NCBI GenBank assembly: GCA_028768545.1
Contig: CP054838.1
Location: 4,275,001-4,339,000, forward strand
Direction of reading: 5' to 3'
DNA: 64,000 nucleotides
Source: Desulfobacter sp.
Lineage (GTDB): Bacteria; Desulfobacterota; Desulfobacteria; Desulfobacterales; Desulfobacteraceae
Shown here: positions 18,531 through 28,137 of the stretch, in pieces
How positions within the stretch are numbered: the stretch's first letter is position 1
Layout of the letters: every line of letters begins with the position of its first letter
Notes under the pieces: model-generated
What the model was told of the DNA's origin: nothing
Seen by the model: only the letters and a program-made list of their open reading frames with translations
Database searches by the model: none
Program-made: the position numbers and the translations under genes

Positions 18531-18562
18531 GGTTGTAGGGTTAATGATTTATATTACCGCAT

Positions 18563-21360
18563 TTACTGGAGCAGGCTCAGTACATTCTGTGAGCTGGCAT
18601 TGGCCTGACTCATGGCAAAGGTGCCTGCCTGTGACAATATCTGCAGTTTGGTAAAGTTGGAGGATTCTTCTGCAAAGTCAACGTCTCTGATGGTGGACTC
18701 TGCGGAGAATACATTTACCCGTGTGGTTGAAATATTGGCCACGGTTGAGTTGAGCTGGTTCTGTACGGAACCCAAGTCCGCTCTTACCTTGTCCAGATCT
18801 TTCAAGGTGGCATCTGCCACGGAGATGGCAATCTGGGCGCTGTCCTGGGTCAGGACACTGACATCGGAGAGCCGGTTGGTTGTACCCTCGCTCAGTTCAG
18901 CTGTGGCAGAGGCACCGCCGGCATTGGCTGCCAGGGTGCTACCTTCGGCAAGAACAGATCCTGCCTTTACAGTCATGGCTTCACTGAGTTTATTGATCCC
19001 GCCTGTGGTGATGTCGGCTTCAGCCACCTGGCCTGCAAGATATACAGAACCGTCGGCCGCTGTGATGTCATTGGTCAGGTAGGTTCCTGCGGCAATCACA
19101 GAGCCGTCAGCCAGGCTGGACCCTGCTTCAAGCTGCATCTGGGTACCGGAGGCTACTTTTTCATCATTGGCCAGGGTAACGGTACCGCCGATGGAGGAGC
19201 CGTTGGCGAGCGTTGAGTTTGCCGCTAGCTTGGTGCCGGCACCCATGGTGAATTCCGCTATGATGTCCATATCTTTTTTAAGGGTCGCTTCACCACCAAC
19301 GGTAGAACCTGCCGTAATAAAGGTATCTTTAAGGGCAATGGTACTTCCGGCGCCAACATTTTGGTCCTTGGTAAAGTTGACATCCCCCTTGAGGTTGATT
19401 TTACCGTAGAAGGTGGACCCTTCCCTGAGAACACTGTTTGCGGTGAGGACAGATCCTGTCCCAAGCTTGATCTCTTTGGTGATGTTATCCATGTCAGCTG
19501 TAGTGGTGGATGCCTCCTTTAAGGTGATATCCGAATTGATCTTGGATCCCACAAGGAAACTCGACCCCTCAGCATAGGAAAAGCCTGCCTGGGCCATCAT
19601 ATCTGATCCTGCAATGGCAGAACTCTTCAGGGTAATGTCTGCCGCAATCTTTGAGGTGTCTGCCAGAGCTGTTCCGTCAGCCAGCACCGTACCTGTCTTG
19701 GCCGTAATGGCTGCAGCCAGTGTAGTGGCGCCTCTCAGGGTTACAACAGTACCCATGATCGTGCCTTCACTCAGGGTTGATCGGCCTGCAATGACGGTGC
19801 CTACATTTCCTGTGTAATCTTCAACGGTGGTGGTTGCAGTGGACAGGGTCATGTCAGTATAAATAGTAGACCCGGATCCAAATGCAGTGCCGTTGGAAAA
19901 GCTGGAACCGGCAGCAAGATCAGCGCCATGGGTCAGGGTAACGTCTGACTTAAGGGTGATGTCTGTACTCAGAACCTCGCCGGAACCTGCAGTGGCAGTA
20001 TAAGCGGTGCCGTCAATATCCGTATAGGTCAGACCGGACGCAATTTCGGTACCTGCCTTAAGCACGGTACCTGCTTTGAGCACGGTGCCCGAAAAGGCCG
20101 CACTGGTTGCGGTGGTCTCGGCGGTCTGGAAGACGGTGATTTCTTGGTCGCTAAACTTGGTCCCATTACCCAGAACCGTTCCGATTTCAAGCTTGGAGCC
20201 TGATCCGATAGTACTGGAGGCCGTGGTGGCATCTGTGGTTTCAACGATATACTCGTTGGCACCGAGAACAGTCAAGCTTACAATGGTGGATCCTGCAGCC
20301 AGGGTGGTGTTGGCTTTAAGATCACTGTCTCCCACTGTTGCGGCTGTCTGTTCAATGGTTGCCTTGGTGTCAGTCAGTACTGTGTTGGATGCCAGCACAG
20401 TTCCTGCCGCCATAATGGCGCCTGATATGATGGTGTCATTTGCTGTGGTGGCGGCTGTCTGCTCCACAATGGTGGTGCCTGCAAGCTGAACTCCTGTACC
20501 GATTTCGGATCCGGCGCTCAGGATACTGCCTGTTTTAATTAAGGAATAAAGGCCTGCCGTACTGGGGGCTGTAGTGCTGGTGGTGGTTTTACCTGCAGTG
20601 ACATTCCCGTTCACAGTTCCGTTGAAAATAATATCAGAGCCTGAACCGGTTACAGAACCTGCCGCCAAGGTAGAGCCTTCTGTGGTAGTGATATTAGAAG
20701 AAAAACCGCCTGAGGCCACAATATCCTGACCCGTGGTCCATCCTGCACCCACGACTGAGTTTTTGGCAATTTTAGATCCCTTGGCTGCAGTCGCCTCAGA
20801 GGAAAATTCTTCTGACTTGGTGATATCCAGTTTGTTGGTCAGGGTAACCACGTCTCCGCCGTCCACATTGGTGACCACTATGTCGTTGGACCCGGCCTGG
20901 CTCAGGTTGATATGACCTACAGTGGAAAGGTCCTGTCCCTTGAAAACCGAGGCAAGGCCTACATCGTCGGCCTTGACCTCAATAGCCCGGCCGTCAGTGG
21001 AGTTCAGGGTTAAGGCACCTTCGGCACTGACCGTTGCTCTTACCCCGTGCTGGGAGGTCTTGGCATTAATGGCCTTGACCAAGGCGCCGTCAGCATCATT
21101 GGCAACTACATTCACACCATTCATGGTGATGCCGTTGATGGAAAATTCAGCCAGAGTGCCGGCACCGACGGTGCTGGATGTGGTGGACTGAACTTCAGCA
21201 GATGCTGAGATGCCCAGAACATCAGACAGTTTATTCATGGCGTCAGCAACTGCTGCCATGGAGTTTTCACGGGAGTTGGTATATCCCACCTCAACCGCCT
21301 CAAGCTGGAAGTTTTTATCTTGGAGGCTTGAGTATACGGCCAGTTCAACACTGCCCCCTC
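18563..21360 (-). pseudogene. fliC: Second giant flagellin, 5' third deleted at an IS3 element
   Basis: The C-terminus (LDKVRADLGSVQNQLNSTVA, LQILSQAGTFAMSQANASSQ, NVLSLLQ) and the Flagellin-IN and hexapeptide-repeat regions are close relatives of copy 1, with a somewhat longer repeat domain. The gene begins abruptly at the IS3 border: its first flagellin residues (VELAVYSSLQDKNFQLEA) align with copy 1 residue 187 onward, so D0/D1-N, the promoter and the start are gone. The open frame reaches 21382 only by reading into the IS end (MSHLYCHRGG). Without the N-terminal helices it cannot polymerise. Sequence divergence from copy 1 in the repeat domain shows it was an older paralogue, not a fresh duplication. 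Confidence 0.92.
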
Positions 21361-21427
21361 TGTGACAATATAAGTGAGACACTTACCCCTTGATAAATTA
21401 GTGTAGGGCGGGTAAGGCAATACTTAT

Positions 21428-21937
21428 ATGAAACCGATAAAAATGAACCCACTACCAGAGTCCGAAAAACAGGCAGCCCCCAAGGAGGCACCAATGGAAG
21501 GAGCCCATAGGGCGACTGGAATTGGGGCCTCCTTGGGGGGACAGGATTCAATCCCTGATCCTGAAGTTCCTGAGAAAAAGCCCCGGCGTAATTTCACTGC
21601 TTCTTATAAACTGCGTATTCTCCAAGAGGTTGAAAACTGCAATGAATCCGGAGGAATAGGTAGGATACTTCGAAGAGAGGGCCTCTATTCTTCAAATTTA
21701 GCCGATTGGCGCAAAGCCCGGAATAAAGGACTTCTCAACGCCATGGCACCTCGAAAGCGAGGGAGGAAATCCAAAGAGAAGAACCCATTGGCAACAGAGG
21801 TCGCCAGACTTCAAAAAGAAAAATCTAAATTAGAGCATAAGTTAAAACAGGCGGAACTCATCATTGAAGCCCAAAAAAAAATTTCTCAGATCCTGGGAAT
21901 CCAACAAAATCTGGACGACCTCAAAGGAGACGACTGA
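21428..21937 (+). CDS. IS3-family transposase OrfA
   Basis: 169 residues with a helix-turn-helix region at about residues 56-100 (RRNFTASYKLRILQEVENCN, LRREGLYSSNLADWRKAR) followed by a leucine-zipper-like coiled coil (VARLQKEKSKLEHKLKQAEL), as in OrfA of IS3 elements. A run of nine A (21873-21881, codons CAA AAA AAA) lies just after the last stop in the OrfB frame (21865-21867), so a -1 slip there would produce the OrfAB fusion transposase typical of this family. OrfA ends TGA at 21935-21937 overlapping the ATG of OrfB. Confidence 0.92.
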   Translation: MKPIKMNPLPESEKQAAPKEAPMEGAHRATGIGASLGGQDSIPDPEVPEKKPRRNFTASYKLRILQEVENCNESGGIGRILRREGLYSSNLADWRKARNKGLLNAMAPRKRGRKSKEKNPLATEVARLQKEKSKLEHKLKQAELIIEAQKKISQILGIQQNLDDLKGDD

Positions 21938-22944
21938 TGAATGCCGCCCTAACGTTAAGTCACGATCTTGGGAAAAAGCCTTCATGTGAGGCTTTCGGTG
22001 TCCCTCGCTCATCTTTTTATAGGTTTTATTCTCCGAAAAAACAGGTGAAATCAAAGCGGGGCAGCTCTCCTCTTTCTTTGAATCCTGATGAACAACAAAC
22101 GGTTTTGGATATTCTTCACTCGGACACGTATCGAGACCAGGCCCCATACCAGGTCTATGCCTCTCTTCTTGATAAAGGAAAATACTATTGCTCCATCAGA
22201 ACGATGTATCGGCTTCTTCACAAAGAACATGGTTCTGTGCCGGAACGAAGACGGCAGGTAAATCTCCCGAAATATAAAAAACCTGAATTGCTGGCACCAG
22301 GACCGAATCAGGTCTGGTCCTGGGATATTACCAAGTTGAAAAGTGTCACAAAATGGACTTATTTCTATCTGTATGTAATCATGGATATTTTCAGCAGGTA
22401 TGTTGTCGGCTGGATGGTCGCCCATAGGGAACAAACAGCATTGGCCAAAAGGCTTATTGAGAAGTCCTGTGAAAACCAAAATATATTACCCGGTCAGCTT
22501 GGACTTCATGCAGATCGGGGAGCCAGTATGAAATCCAAAGGGGTTGCCCAGCTTCTTGTCGATTTAGGGGTAACCAAAACCCACAGCAGACCGCACGTCA
22601 GCAATGATAACCCTTACTCTGAAGCTCAATTTAAAACATTGAAATATTGTCCAAAATTTCCAAATCATTTTGGTTCGATTGAGGATGCAAGAACCTTTTG
22701 CCAGGATTTTTTTAGATATTACAACAAAAAGCATTACCATTCTGGTATTGGCCTGGTAACCCCGGAACAGTTTCATTATGGCATTGCTAAAGAGATTTAT
22801 GGGTCTCGCTGTAGAACTTTGAAAGAGGCGTTTATTAAAAACCCAATACGCTTTAAGGGGAAAATCCCTCGGCCACCAGCTTTACCAGAAGCAGCCTGGA
22901 TCAACAAACCGGAACAGGAAGAGAAGGATAAGATTGGAGCCTAA
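21937..22944 (+). CDS. IS3-family transposase OrfB (integrase core)
   Basis: 335 residues with the rve-type DDE core: NQVWSWDITKLKSVTKWTYF (first Asp), LGLHADRGASMKSKGVAQLL (second Asp) and SNDNPYSEAQFKTLKYCPKF (Glu). The N-terminal part is the usual HTH-like region (CEAFGVPRSSFYRFYSPKK). It is in the -1 frame relative to OrfA. No stops or shifts seen, so the element may be active, which fits its role in creating the deletion between fliC2 and the neighbouring flagellar operon. Confidence 0.95.
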   Translation: MNAALTLSHDLGKKPSCEAFGVPRSSFYRFYSPKKQVKSKRGSSPLSLNPDEQQTVLDILHSDTYRDQAPYQVYASLLDKGKYYCSIRTMYRLLHKEHGSVPERRRQVNLPKYKKPELLAPGPNQVWSWDITKLKSVTKWTYFYLYVIMDIFSRYVVGWMVAHREQTALAKRLIEKSCENQNILPGQLGLHADRGASMKSKGVAQLLVDLGVTKTHSRPHVSNDNPYSEAQFKTLKYCPKFPNHFGSIEDARTFCQDFFRYYNKKHYHSGIGLVTPEQFHYGIAKEIYGSRCRTLKEAFIKNPIRFKGKIPRPPALPEAAWINKPEQEEKDKIGA

Positions 22945-22979
22945 TTTTAGGCATAAAGTGTCTCATTGTCATTGACACA

Positions 22980-23542
22980 TTCCGATCAATGACAAGCTGC
23001 ACCTCGCCCTTGGGAATGGAAAGCTATTCTGCAATGGTATCAATATCCATCTGCTGATAGTAAAGGTCAATAATCTGATTTTGCTGGTTCAATACATCCA
23101 CGCCTTTGGCTGGGGAAAGCGCAGGGCCTGCTGCCGGCCGGGAGCGTATGATTTGCTGCTGCTGTTCAAGTTTTTCCTGGCAGGTTTCAGCCCGGGAAAG
23201 CAAAAGATTGATACTGATCATCTTTGAATCAAGGGGATCGTTTAAATCTTTGGAAATCTTTTTCTTTTCACGGATCGACCCCTCAAACTCAAGGGCAGCG
23301 GCTTTAGATGCCTCCACCAGAGGATTGAGCTTTTCCATGATGTTCCGGACCGACTCTACAGCGTCCCTGGCAGCCTCTTGCTCCTCTTGGATCGTTTCAC
23401 TTTCCCCAAAAGCAAGGTCATCTCTACTCTGGGACGACATTTGATTGACCCGCCGGACAAAGAGAAAAAGCAAAAAAAATAAAACCAAGTCCACAATAAA
23501 CAAAACCGCGACCAAAAATTCCAGTGAAATATATTGGGTCAT
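22980..23542 (-). pseudogene. DUF2802-like membrane-anchored flagellar-cluster protein, amber codon and IS-truncated
   Basis: The open frame (23024-23542) codes for 172 residues: one N-terminal membrane segment (ISLEFLVAVLFIVDLVLFFL, residues 6-28), then a long charged coiled-coil region. It stops at TAG 23024-23026, but the frame continues as LSIPKGEVQLVIDRN up to the IS3 border, and a short helix-turn-helix-like (L)xIPxGEVxL(L/V) motif is how DUF2802 proteins end. So the gene carries an in-frame amber codon 15 codons before its truncated end. Its ATG overlaps the TGA of the upstream gene. Function unknown; such genes sit near fliA/flhF in deltaproteobacterial flagellar clusters. Confidence 0.7.
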
Positions 23543-23841
23543 GCCTTTACATCCAGCAACCGGCCTGTGGCATCAGGGTCTAACGCCAACTCTTTTTCCC
23601 GGTTTCTTTTTTTTAATTTTTTTAATTTTCTGGCCCGGCGCTCCTCTTCTTTTTTTTTCCGCCGTTTTAGCTGGTCAGAGGCGTTCGTGTCCTGAATCGT
23701 AGAATTTTGAACAACCTCCTGTGCCTGCTGATGGGCCGCAGCCTGATCCGGGCCCGGTTTTGGCAAATGGGCTTGGTTATTAAGCTCCTGGGCAATACCG
23801 GACTGCTGAAGTATCTGGTTATGTCCGGGGACTGTTGTCAT
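23539..23841 (-). CDS. Small basic hypothetical protein in the flagellar operon
   Basis: 100 residues, not recognised. The first half is Gln/Ala/Asn-rich (QAAAHQQAQEVVQNSTIQ), the second a strongly basic run (LKRRKKKEEERRARKLKKLK) followed by an acidic-to-neutral tail ending RLLDVKA. No signal peptide or membrane segment. It lies 12 bases after the FliL-like gene and overlaps the start of the DUF2802-like gene (ATGA), so it belongs to the same transcript. A purine-rich GGGGGGAGG directly precedes the ATG. No function is proposed. Confidence 0.65.
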   Translation of the reverse strand: MTTVPGHNQILQQSGIAQELNNQAHLPKPGPDQAAAHQQAQEVVQNSTIQDTNASDQLKRRKKKEEERRARKLKKLKKRNREKELALDPDATGRLLDVKA

Positions 23842-23853
23842 CCTCCCCCCTTA

Positions 23854-25375
23854 TCAGCTTGTTCTAAAGGTTTTAAAACTGATTTTTTTGATATAATGGG
23901 GCGGCAACACTTTTTTTAATGAATTTTCAACCCCCCATATCAGATCAGCTTCTGTCAACTCATCCTGCTTTTCAGATACCAGCCGGGTCTGAATGGATTC
24001 ATAAATCAGATCCCGGTAAAAGGAAATATTGTTACTTATTTCATGATAAGCCCTTTGATCGGAATAATCAATAGAGATATCAGCATACACATAGGTCATC
24101 TTTTTTGACAATTCAGATGCCAGGATAACAAAATCAGCCAGAACGATTGTTCCGGAACGCCGGGTGTTGAGCAGGGCCTGTTCCTCTTCAATGGTAACGC
24201 TGGCAATTTCAAGATCCCGGGTGCCTTCCTGGACAGACTGGGGAACAGATTCCCGCTGGGGCAAAGGCTCTGTTTTTTTTGGCAAAAAACAAAAAATAAA
24301 CCGAAGGAACAGATATTCCCAGAACCAAAAAGGCCGAAACCGTTGCCAGAACCAGCTTTGATTTTAAAAGCCTTCCCAATTTCCCCAGTTTTACCGGTCT
24401 TGGGGTCTCATCCCCGGCATCTTGAGAGTCTTCACTCTCCTCTAAAACCACCTGGTCGGTATCCAGGTCATCGTCCTCAAAACTTTCAATAAACTCTTCA
24501 GAATCAAAGGCATCATCATCAAGTTCATCTGCCAGAGCATCTCCTAAGACATCCTCATCCTCCTGGTCAGCCGCCATCAAAAGGGTATCAATGTCATCCT
24601 GGGAAATCAGGATATCATCCTCGTCCAGAATATCCCCTTCGTCGTCAGAATCCTGAAGCAGGGCATCAATGTCTTCCTGGGTGACATCACTGTCATCTCC
24701 GCTGTCCAGGTCCAGATCAAACAGATCTGCATCCTCGTCTTCCAATCCCTGGTCAATGTCATTGGACAAGTCATCTGTCAGTTCATCGGCTGTTTGTTCA
24801 TCCAGATCCTGATCTTCAAGGTCGGACAAATCAACAACCTCCTCTTCGGATGGTTCAGGGTCTGGCGCGTCCAAGGGGATATCCAAATCCCCCACGGGAT
24901 CATCCCCTGGGCTGTCCGGCTGAGATGCATTTGAAATCAGTTCGTCCATGGTTTCCTGGGTCACAAGGCAGTCTGCAACCGCCATGGCCTGTGATTCTTC
25001 AATGACATCATCCAAAGGCTCCTGGCTTGCCGTCTCTGCACTGTTTTGAGTCTCAGGAACGGCCAGGTCCTCTGGTTCAACCGGTTCATCCAAGTCTGGC
25101 ACATCTTCTGCCAAAGGGGGGTCATCAAGAAGAACAACCTCATCATCTGCTTTGGGCTCATCTTCCAAAGATTCGGATTCTTTGTCCTCGTCTGAATCAG
25201 TGCTGATCAATGCCTGAATATCATCCAGGGAAATTTGTTCATCATCATCCTCAGGGGCATCATCCTCAAGGGCATCTTCCGGCGCTTTAGGCGCGCTATT
25301 GTCGGAAGAAGCCATGAGACTGTCAATATCATCCTGAGAAATTAAACTTTCTTCTTCTAAACTTGGATCAGACAT
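23854..25375 (-). pseudogene. Acidic FliL-like membrane protein with five FliM-type motifs, frameshifted
   Basis: The first frame (from ATG 25375) encodes a very acidic cytoplasmic region of 330 residues with five copies of a FliM N-terminus-like motif: ISQDDIDSL (12-20), ISLDDIQAL (48-56), VTQETMDEL (138-146), VTQEDIDAL (231-239), ISQDDIDTL (257-265). A membrane segment (KLVLATVSAFLVLGISVPSV, 340-363) follows. The frame is lost in a run of eight A (T8 at 24273-24280 on +): with seven A it continues as AKKTEPLPQRE into a FliL-like periplasmic domain (YVYADISIDYSDQRAYHEIS to the TGA at 23854). Start has AGGGGG upstream. A link to the switch or stator is inferred from the motifs and FliL similarity. 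Confidence 0.75.
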
Positions 25376-25390
25376 GATACCCCCTGTAAA

Positions 25391-26137
25391 TTATCTTCCA
25401 TAGTCTTCAAGCCGGGCTTTAAGCTTTATCAACACAGCTGAATGAATCTGGCATATGCGGGATTCGGTCAATGACAATACCTCTCCGATTTCCTTGAGGG
25501 TCAGTTCATCATAATAGTAAAGGGAGACCACAAGCTGTTCCTTTTCACTCAGCCCTTTAATGGTTCCGGCCAGCACCTGTTTTAACTCGGCCCTGTCAAA
25601 CTGATCGGCTGGATTGTCCTCTCCCTTGATTCCCGATTGAAAACGGGTTTGAGAATAGGTGTCGTTTTTTTTGGTTTTGATGAATTCATCCAGGCTCAAC
25701 ACGGCAGCACCGTGGATATCTGCCAGCATTTTCTGATAGGTACCAAGGTCAACCCCAAGGCCGCTGGAAATCTCCATGTCCGTTGCCGGCCGACCCTTTT
25801 CATCTTCAATCGTCTTTTGGGCCTGGCTAATATCCTGAATTTTTTTCCGCATGGATCTTGAATAGGTATCCATGCTCCGAAGCTCATCTAAAATCGCCCC
25901 TTTGATCCGATACTGGGCATAGGTTTTCAAGCTGACATGTTTGGATGGATCAAACTTATCCACCGCATCAATCAACCCCAGGGAACCGGCTGACATCAAC
26001 TCGTCAAAAAAAACACTGGCAGGCAGCCGCATGGCGATTCTGGATGCAATGTATTTGACCAGGTAGGCGTATTCCACGATACTTTCCTGACGCCAGGCAT
26101 CTCTTTTATTTTCTTTTTTATTTCCCTGTTTAACCAT
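25391..26137 (-). CDS. fliA: Flagellar sigma factor FliA (sigma-28)
   Basis: 248 residues. Region 2 is clear (LVKYIASRIAMRLPASVFFD, ELMSAGSLGLIDAVDKFDPS, FKTYAQYRIKGAILDELR-like), as is region 4 (LSEKEQLVVSLYYYDELTLK, EIGEVLSLTESRICQIHSAV). FliA directs late flagellar transcription and is normally held by FlgM; no flgM was recognised in this window. It follows flhG by 20 bases in the flhB-flhA-flhF-flhG-fliA run. Start ATG 26137 follows AAGGGAG. Intact. The late genes seen here carry sigma-54 sites rather than obvious sigma-28 sites. Confidence 0.95.
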   Translation of the reverse strand: MVKQGNKKENKRDAWRQESIVEYAYLVKYIASRIAMRLPASVFFDELMSAGSLGLIDAVDKFDPSKHVSLKTYAQYRIKGAILDELRSMDTYSRSMRKKIQDISQAQKTIEDEKGRPATDMEISSGLGVDLGTYQKMLADIHGAAVLSLDEFIKTKKNDTYSQTRFQSGIKGEDNPADQFDRAELKQVLAGTIKGLSEKEQLVVSLYYYDELTLKEIGEVLSLTESRICQIHSAVLIKLKARLEDYGR

Positions 26138-26157
26138 GGCTCCCTTAAGGATTTCCT

Positions 26158-27051
26158 TTATTCAACAGCCTCAAACACCCGGTTCATAAAAAATGTTAAA
26201 TTCCCGTCGGAGTGACTCTGCCCGCCTGTCCGGATCAAGGTCTTGGCAATGGCGTCGATTGCCTGACCTGCAGGTGTCCCGGGAAAGGCATCCAACAACA
26301 GGCTTCTTTTCCTCACCGCGTTCTGAAGGGCCCGGTCAAGGGGGATATATCCTGCATACTCAAGAACCACCTGATTTAAAAATTTATCCAATGCATTGCT
26401 CAAAGAGCTGTACACCCTTTTGGCATCGCTTTCCTGGTCTACCATATTTACCACCAGTTTAAAATGCCGGGTGCCGTATTCCTGGGACATCACCTTCATC
26501 AAGGCATAGGCATCGGTAATGGATGTGGGCTCGGTTGTGGCCACCACAAGGCACTCATCAGATGCGGCATTAAAGTAGAGTACATTTGAAGAAATCCCTG
26601 CACCCGTATCCAGAAAAATTATATCTGCCTGATCTGCCAGGGATTCAAACTCGGCAAGCAGGGTGAGTTTTTCCCCCTCGTTCAACTGGGTGAGATCGGC
26701 AAAACCGGACCCCCCGGGAAGAATGCCGATGCCATGACGGGTTTTCATCATGACCTGGTCAATGGATTTTTCTCCTGAGACCACATGGCGGATGTTGTAT
26801 TCAGGCCTCAGGTTGAACACAATATCTATATTGGCAAGCCCCACATCCGCATCAATGATGATCACCCGTTTTCCCATGCGGGTCATGGCCACGGCCAGAT
26901 TACCCACAATATTGGTTTTTCCCACCCCGCCTTTACCACTGGTTACGGCAATCACCCTTGGATAGGTTTTCACCTGTGAGGCCACACTTGCTTTTCTTTT
27001 TTCCATGGCATTGGTTCTGGCCATTTGTCGAAGTCCTTTTGCCTGATCCAC
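26158..27051 (-). CDS. flhG: MinD-like ATPase FlhG (flagellar number regulator)
   Basis: 297 residues with the deviant Walker A motif TSGKGGVGKTNIVGNLA (38-54), the IIDADVGLANIDIVF segment and the DTGAGISSNV Walker B/switch region. FlhG limits flagellar number and works with the GTPase FlhF. The start GTG at 27051 immediately follows the flhF TAG and has a strong AAAGGAGAT inside the flhF end; a later ATG at 27024 also has AAAGGA, so either could be used. An N-terminal activation-helix-like stretch (DQAKGLRQMARTN) that stimulates FlhF is kept only with the GTG start, which favours it. Intact. Confidence 0.94.
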   Translation of the reverse strand: MDQAKGLRQMARTNAMEKRKASVASQVKTYPRVIAVTSGKGGVGKTNIVGNLAVAMTRMGKRVIIIDADVGLANIDIVFNLRPEYNIRHVVSGEKSIDQVMMKTRHGIGILPGGSGFADLTQLNEGEKLTLLAEFESLADQADIIFLDTGAGISSNVLYFNAASDECLVVATTEPTSITDAYALMKVMSQEYGTRHFKLVVNMVDQESDAKRVYSSLSNALDKFLNQVVLEYAGYIPLDRALQNAVRKRSLLLDAFPGTPAGQAIDAIAKTLIRTGGQSHSDGNLTFFMNRVFEAVE

Positions 27052-28137
27052 CTAATCTCCTTTGGGGCTTTTTCTAAGGATTATTTTCAATAATTGTTGT
27101 TTTTCCGGAACAATTAAATCTTCAGGAACTTTCTGACCGTTTGTGATGAGCGACACAGGCATGTTAAAGTCGCTGACCTGATCCAAAATTTTACCGCATC
27201 TTTTGGTTTCATCAACTTTTGTAAACACATAGGTATCTGGATTAAATACGGAAAAAGCAGATGCCGCTTCTTTCATATTAATCAATTCAGAAGTAACACT
27301 CAAGGTTAAATGAACCGAGATCTTAAAATCATTTTTAATCAAACCAAGAATTTCATCTAATTTTTCCTTGTCATAATGACTGTGTCCTGCCGTATCAATG
27401 AGCACCATGTCCATGGATTTCATCCGGTCCAGGGCACAGGACAGATCCTGCCCGCTAAAGGCCGGCACACATAAAAGCCCCATGATCCCGGCATAGGCTT
27501 TGAGCTGTTCAAATGCCCCGATCCTGTAGTTATCAATGGAAATAAGCCCCACCTTCATCTTGCGGTTAAAGGTTAAAAAGGCGGCTAGTTTGGCAATGGT
27601 TGTGGTCTTGCCCACCCCGGTAGGGCCGACAAAAGCGGCAACATGGAGCACGCCTGAACTATTGTTTCTTTTAAAACAATCTTGAGTTTCCAGCCGGTTC
27701 AAACAAAGTGACATTACTTTTTTCTTCATTGCCTTGACCCGCAGATTCTGCTCCATATCCGCTGACAGGGATTGGACCGCCGTTTCGATCAATCCGGCAG
27801 CCAGTCGCTCACTCACACCGCTGCGAAGCAATGAGGCCAGAATACCCACAAATTCAAAGTTACGGCATAAAATCGGCTGCATCCCGCTGCCGAACCCGGC
27901 AATGGATATGATATCCTTAATCTCCGCAATATCTGATTTCAGGTCATCCAGATCAATATCCGGTGTCTCAGGAGAACTGATCCCGGCTTCCACCTCAAAC
28001 ATCTGGGTCCCATAGGGATTTTTGGGAGACTTGGGTATCTTTCGGGTAGACAGAATCATGGCATCTGACCCCATTTCATCTTTAACACTGGCAAGGGCCT
28101 CCTGGATATTGGCTGCCCGGAAGATTTTCTTATTCAT
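27052..28137 (-). CDS. flhF: Signal-recognition-type GTPase FlhF
   Basis: 361 residues. The N-terminal B region is followed by an NG domain with G1 AAFVGPTGVGKTTTIAKLAA (about 168-187), the G2/G3 region ISIDNYRIGAFEQL and VLIDTAGHSHYD, and G4 FTKVDETKRCG. FlhF is homologous to Ffh/FtsY and places the new flagellum at the pole, recruiting FliF. Starts at ATG 28137, overlapping the flhA end by 8 bases, so translation is likely coupled. It ends in TAG directly before the flhG GTG. Intact. Confidence 0.95.
   Translation of the reverse strand: MNKKIFRAANIQEALASVKDEMGSDAMILSTRKIPKSPKNPYGTQMFEVEAGISSPETPDIDLDDLKSDIAEIKDIISIAGFGSGMQPILCRNFEFVGILASLLRSGVSERLAAGLIETAVQSLSADMEQNLRVKAMKKKVMSLCLNRLETQDCFKRNNSSGVLHVAAFVGPTGVGKTTTIAKLAAFLTFNRKMKVGLISIDNYRIGAFEQLKAYAGIMGLLCVPAFSGQDLSCALDRMKSMDMVLIDTAGHSHYDKEKLDEILGLIKNDFKISVHLTLSVTSELINMKEAASAFSVFNPDTYVFTKVDETKRCGKILDQVSDFNMPVSLITNGQKVPEDLIVPEKQQLLKIILRKSPKGD

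Larger units (their letters stand above)
21361..22979 (+). mobile_element. IS3-family insertion sequence without target duplication
   Basis: 1619 bp with imperfect 25-bp inverted repeats ending in TG...CA: the left end is TGTGACAATATAAGTGAGAC and the right end, inverted, is TGTGTCAATGACAATGAGAC. The flanking bases (CCCTC left, TTCCG right) do not match, and the two sides belong to different genes (fliC2 lacking its 5' part; a DUF2802-like gene lacking its 3' end). This pattern indicates a deletion adjacent to the element, or recombination between two copies, rather than simple insertion. Confidence 0.9.
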
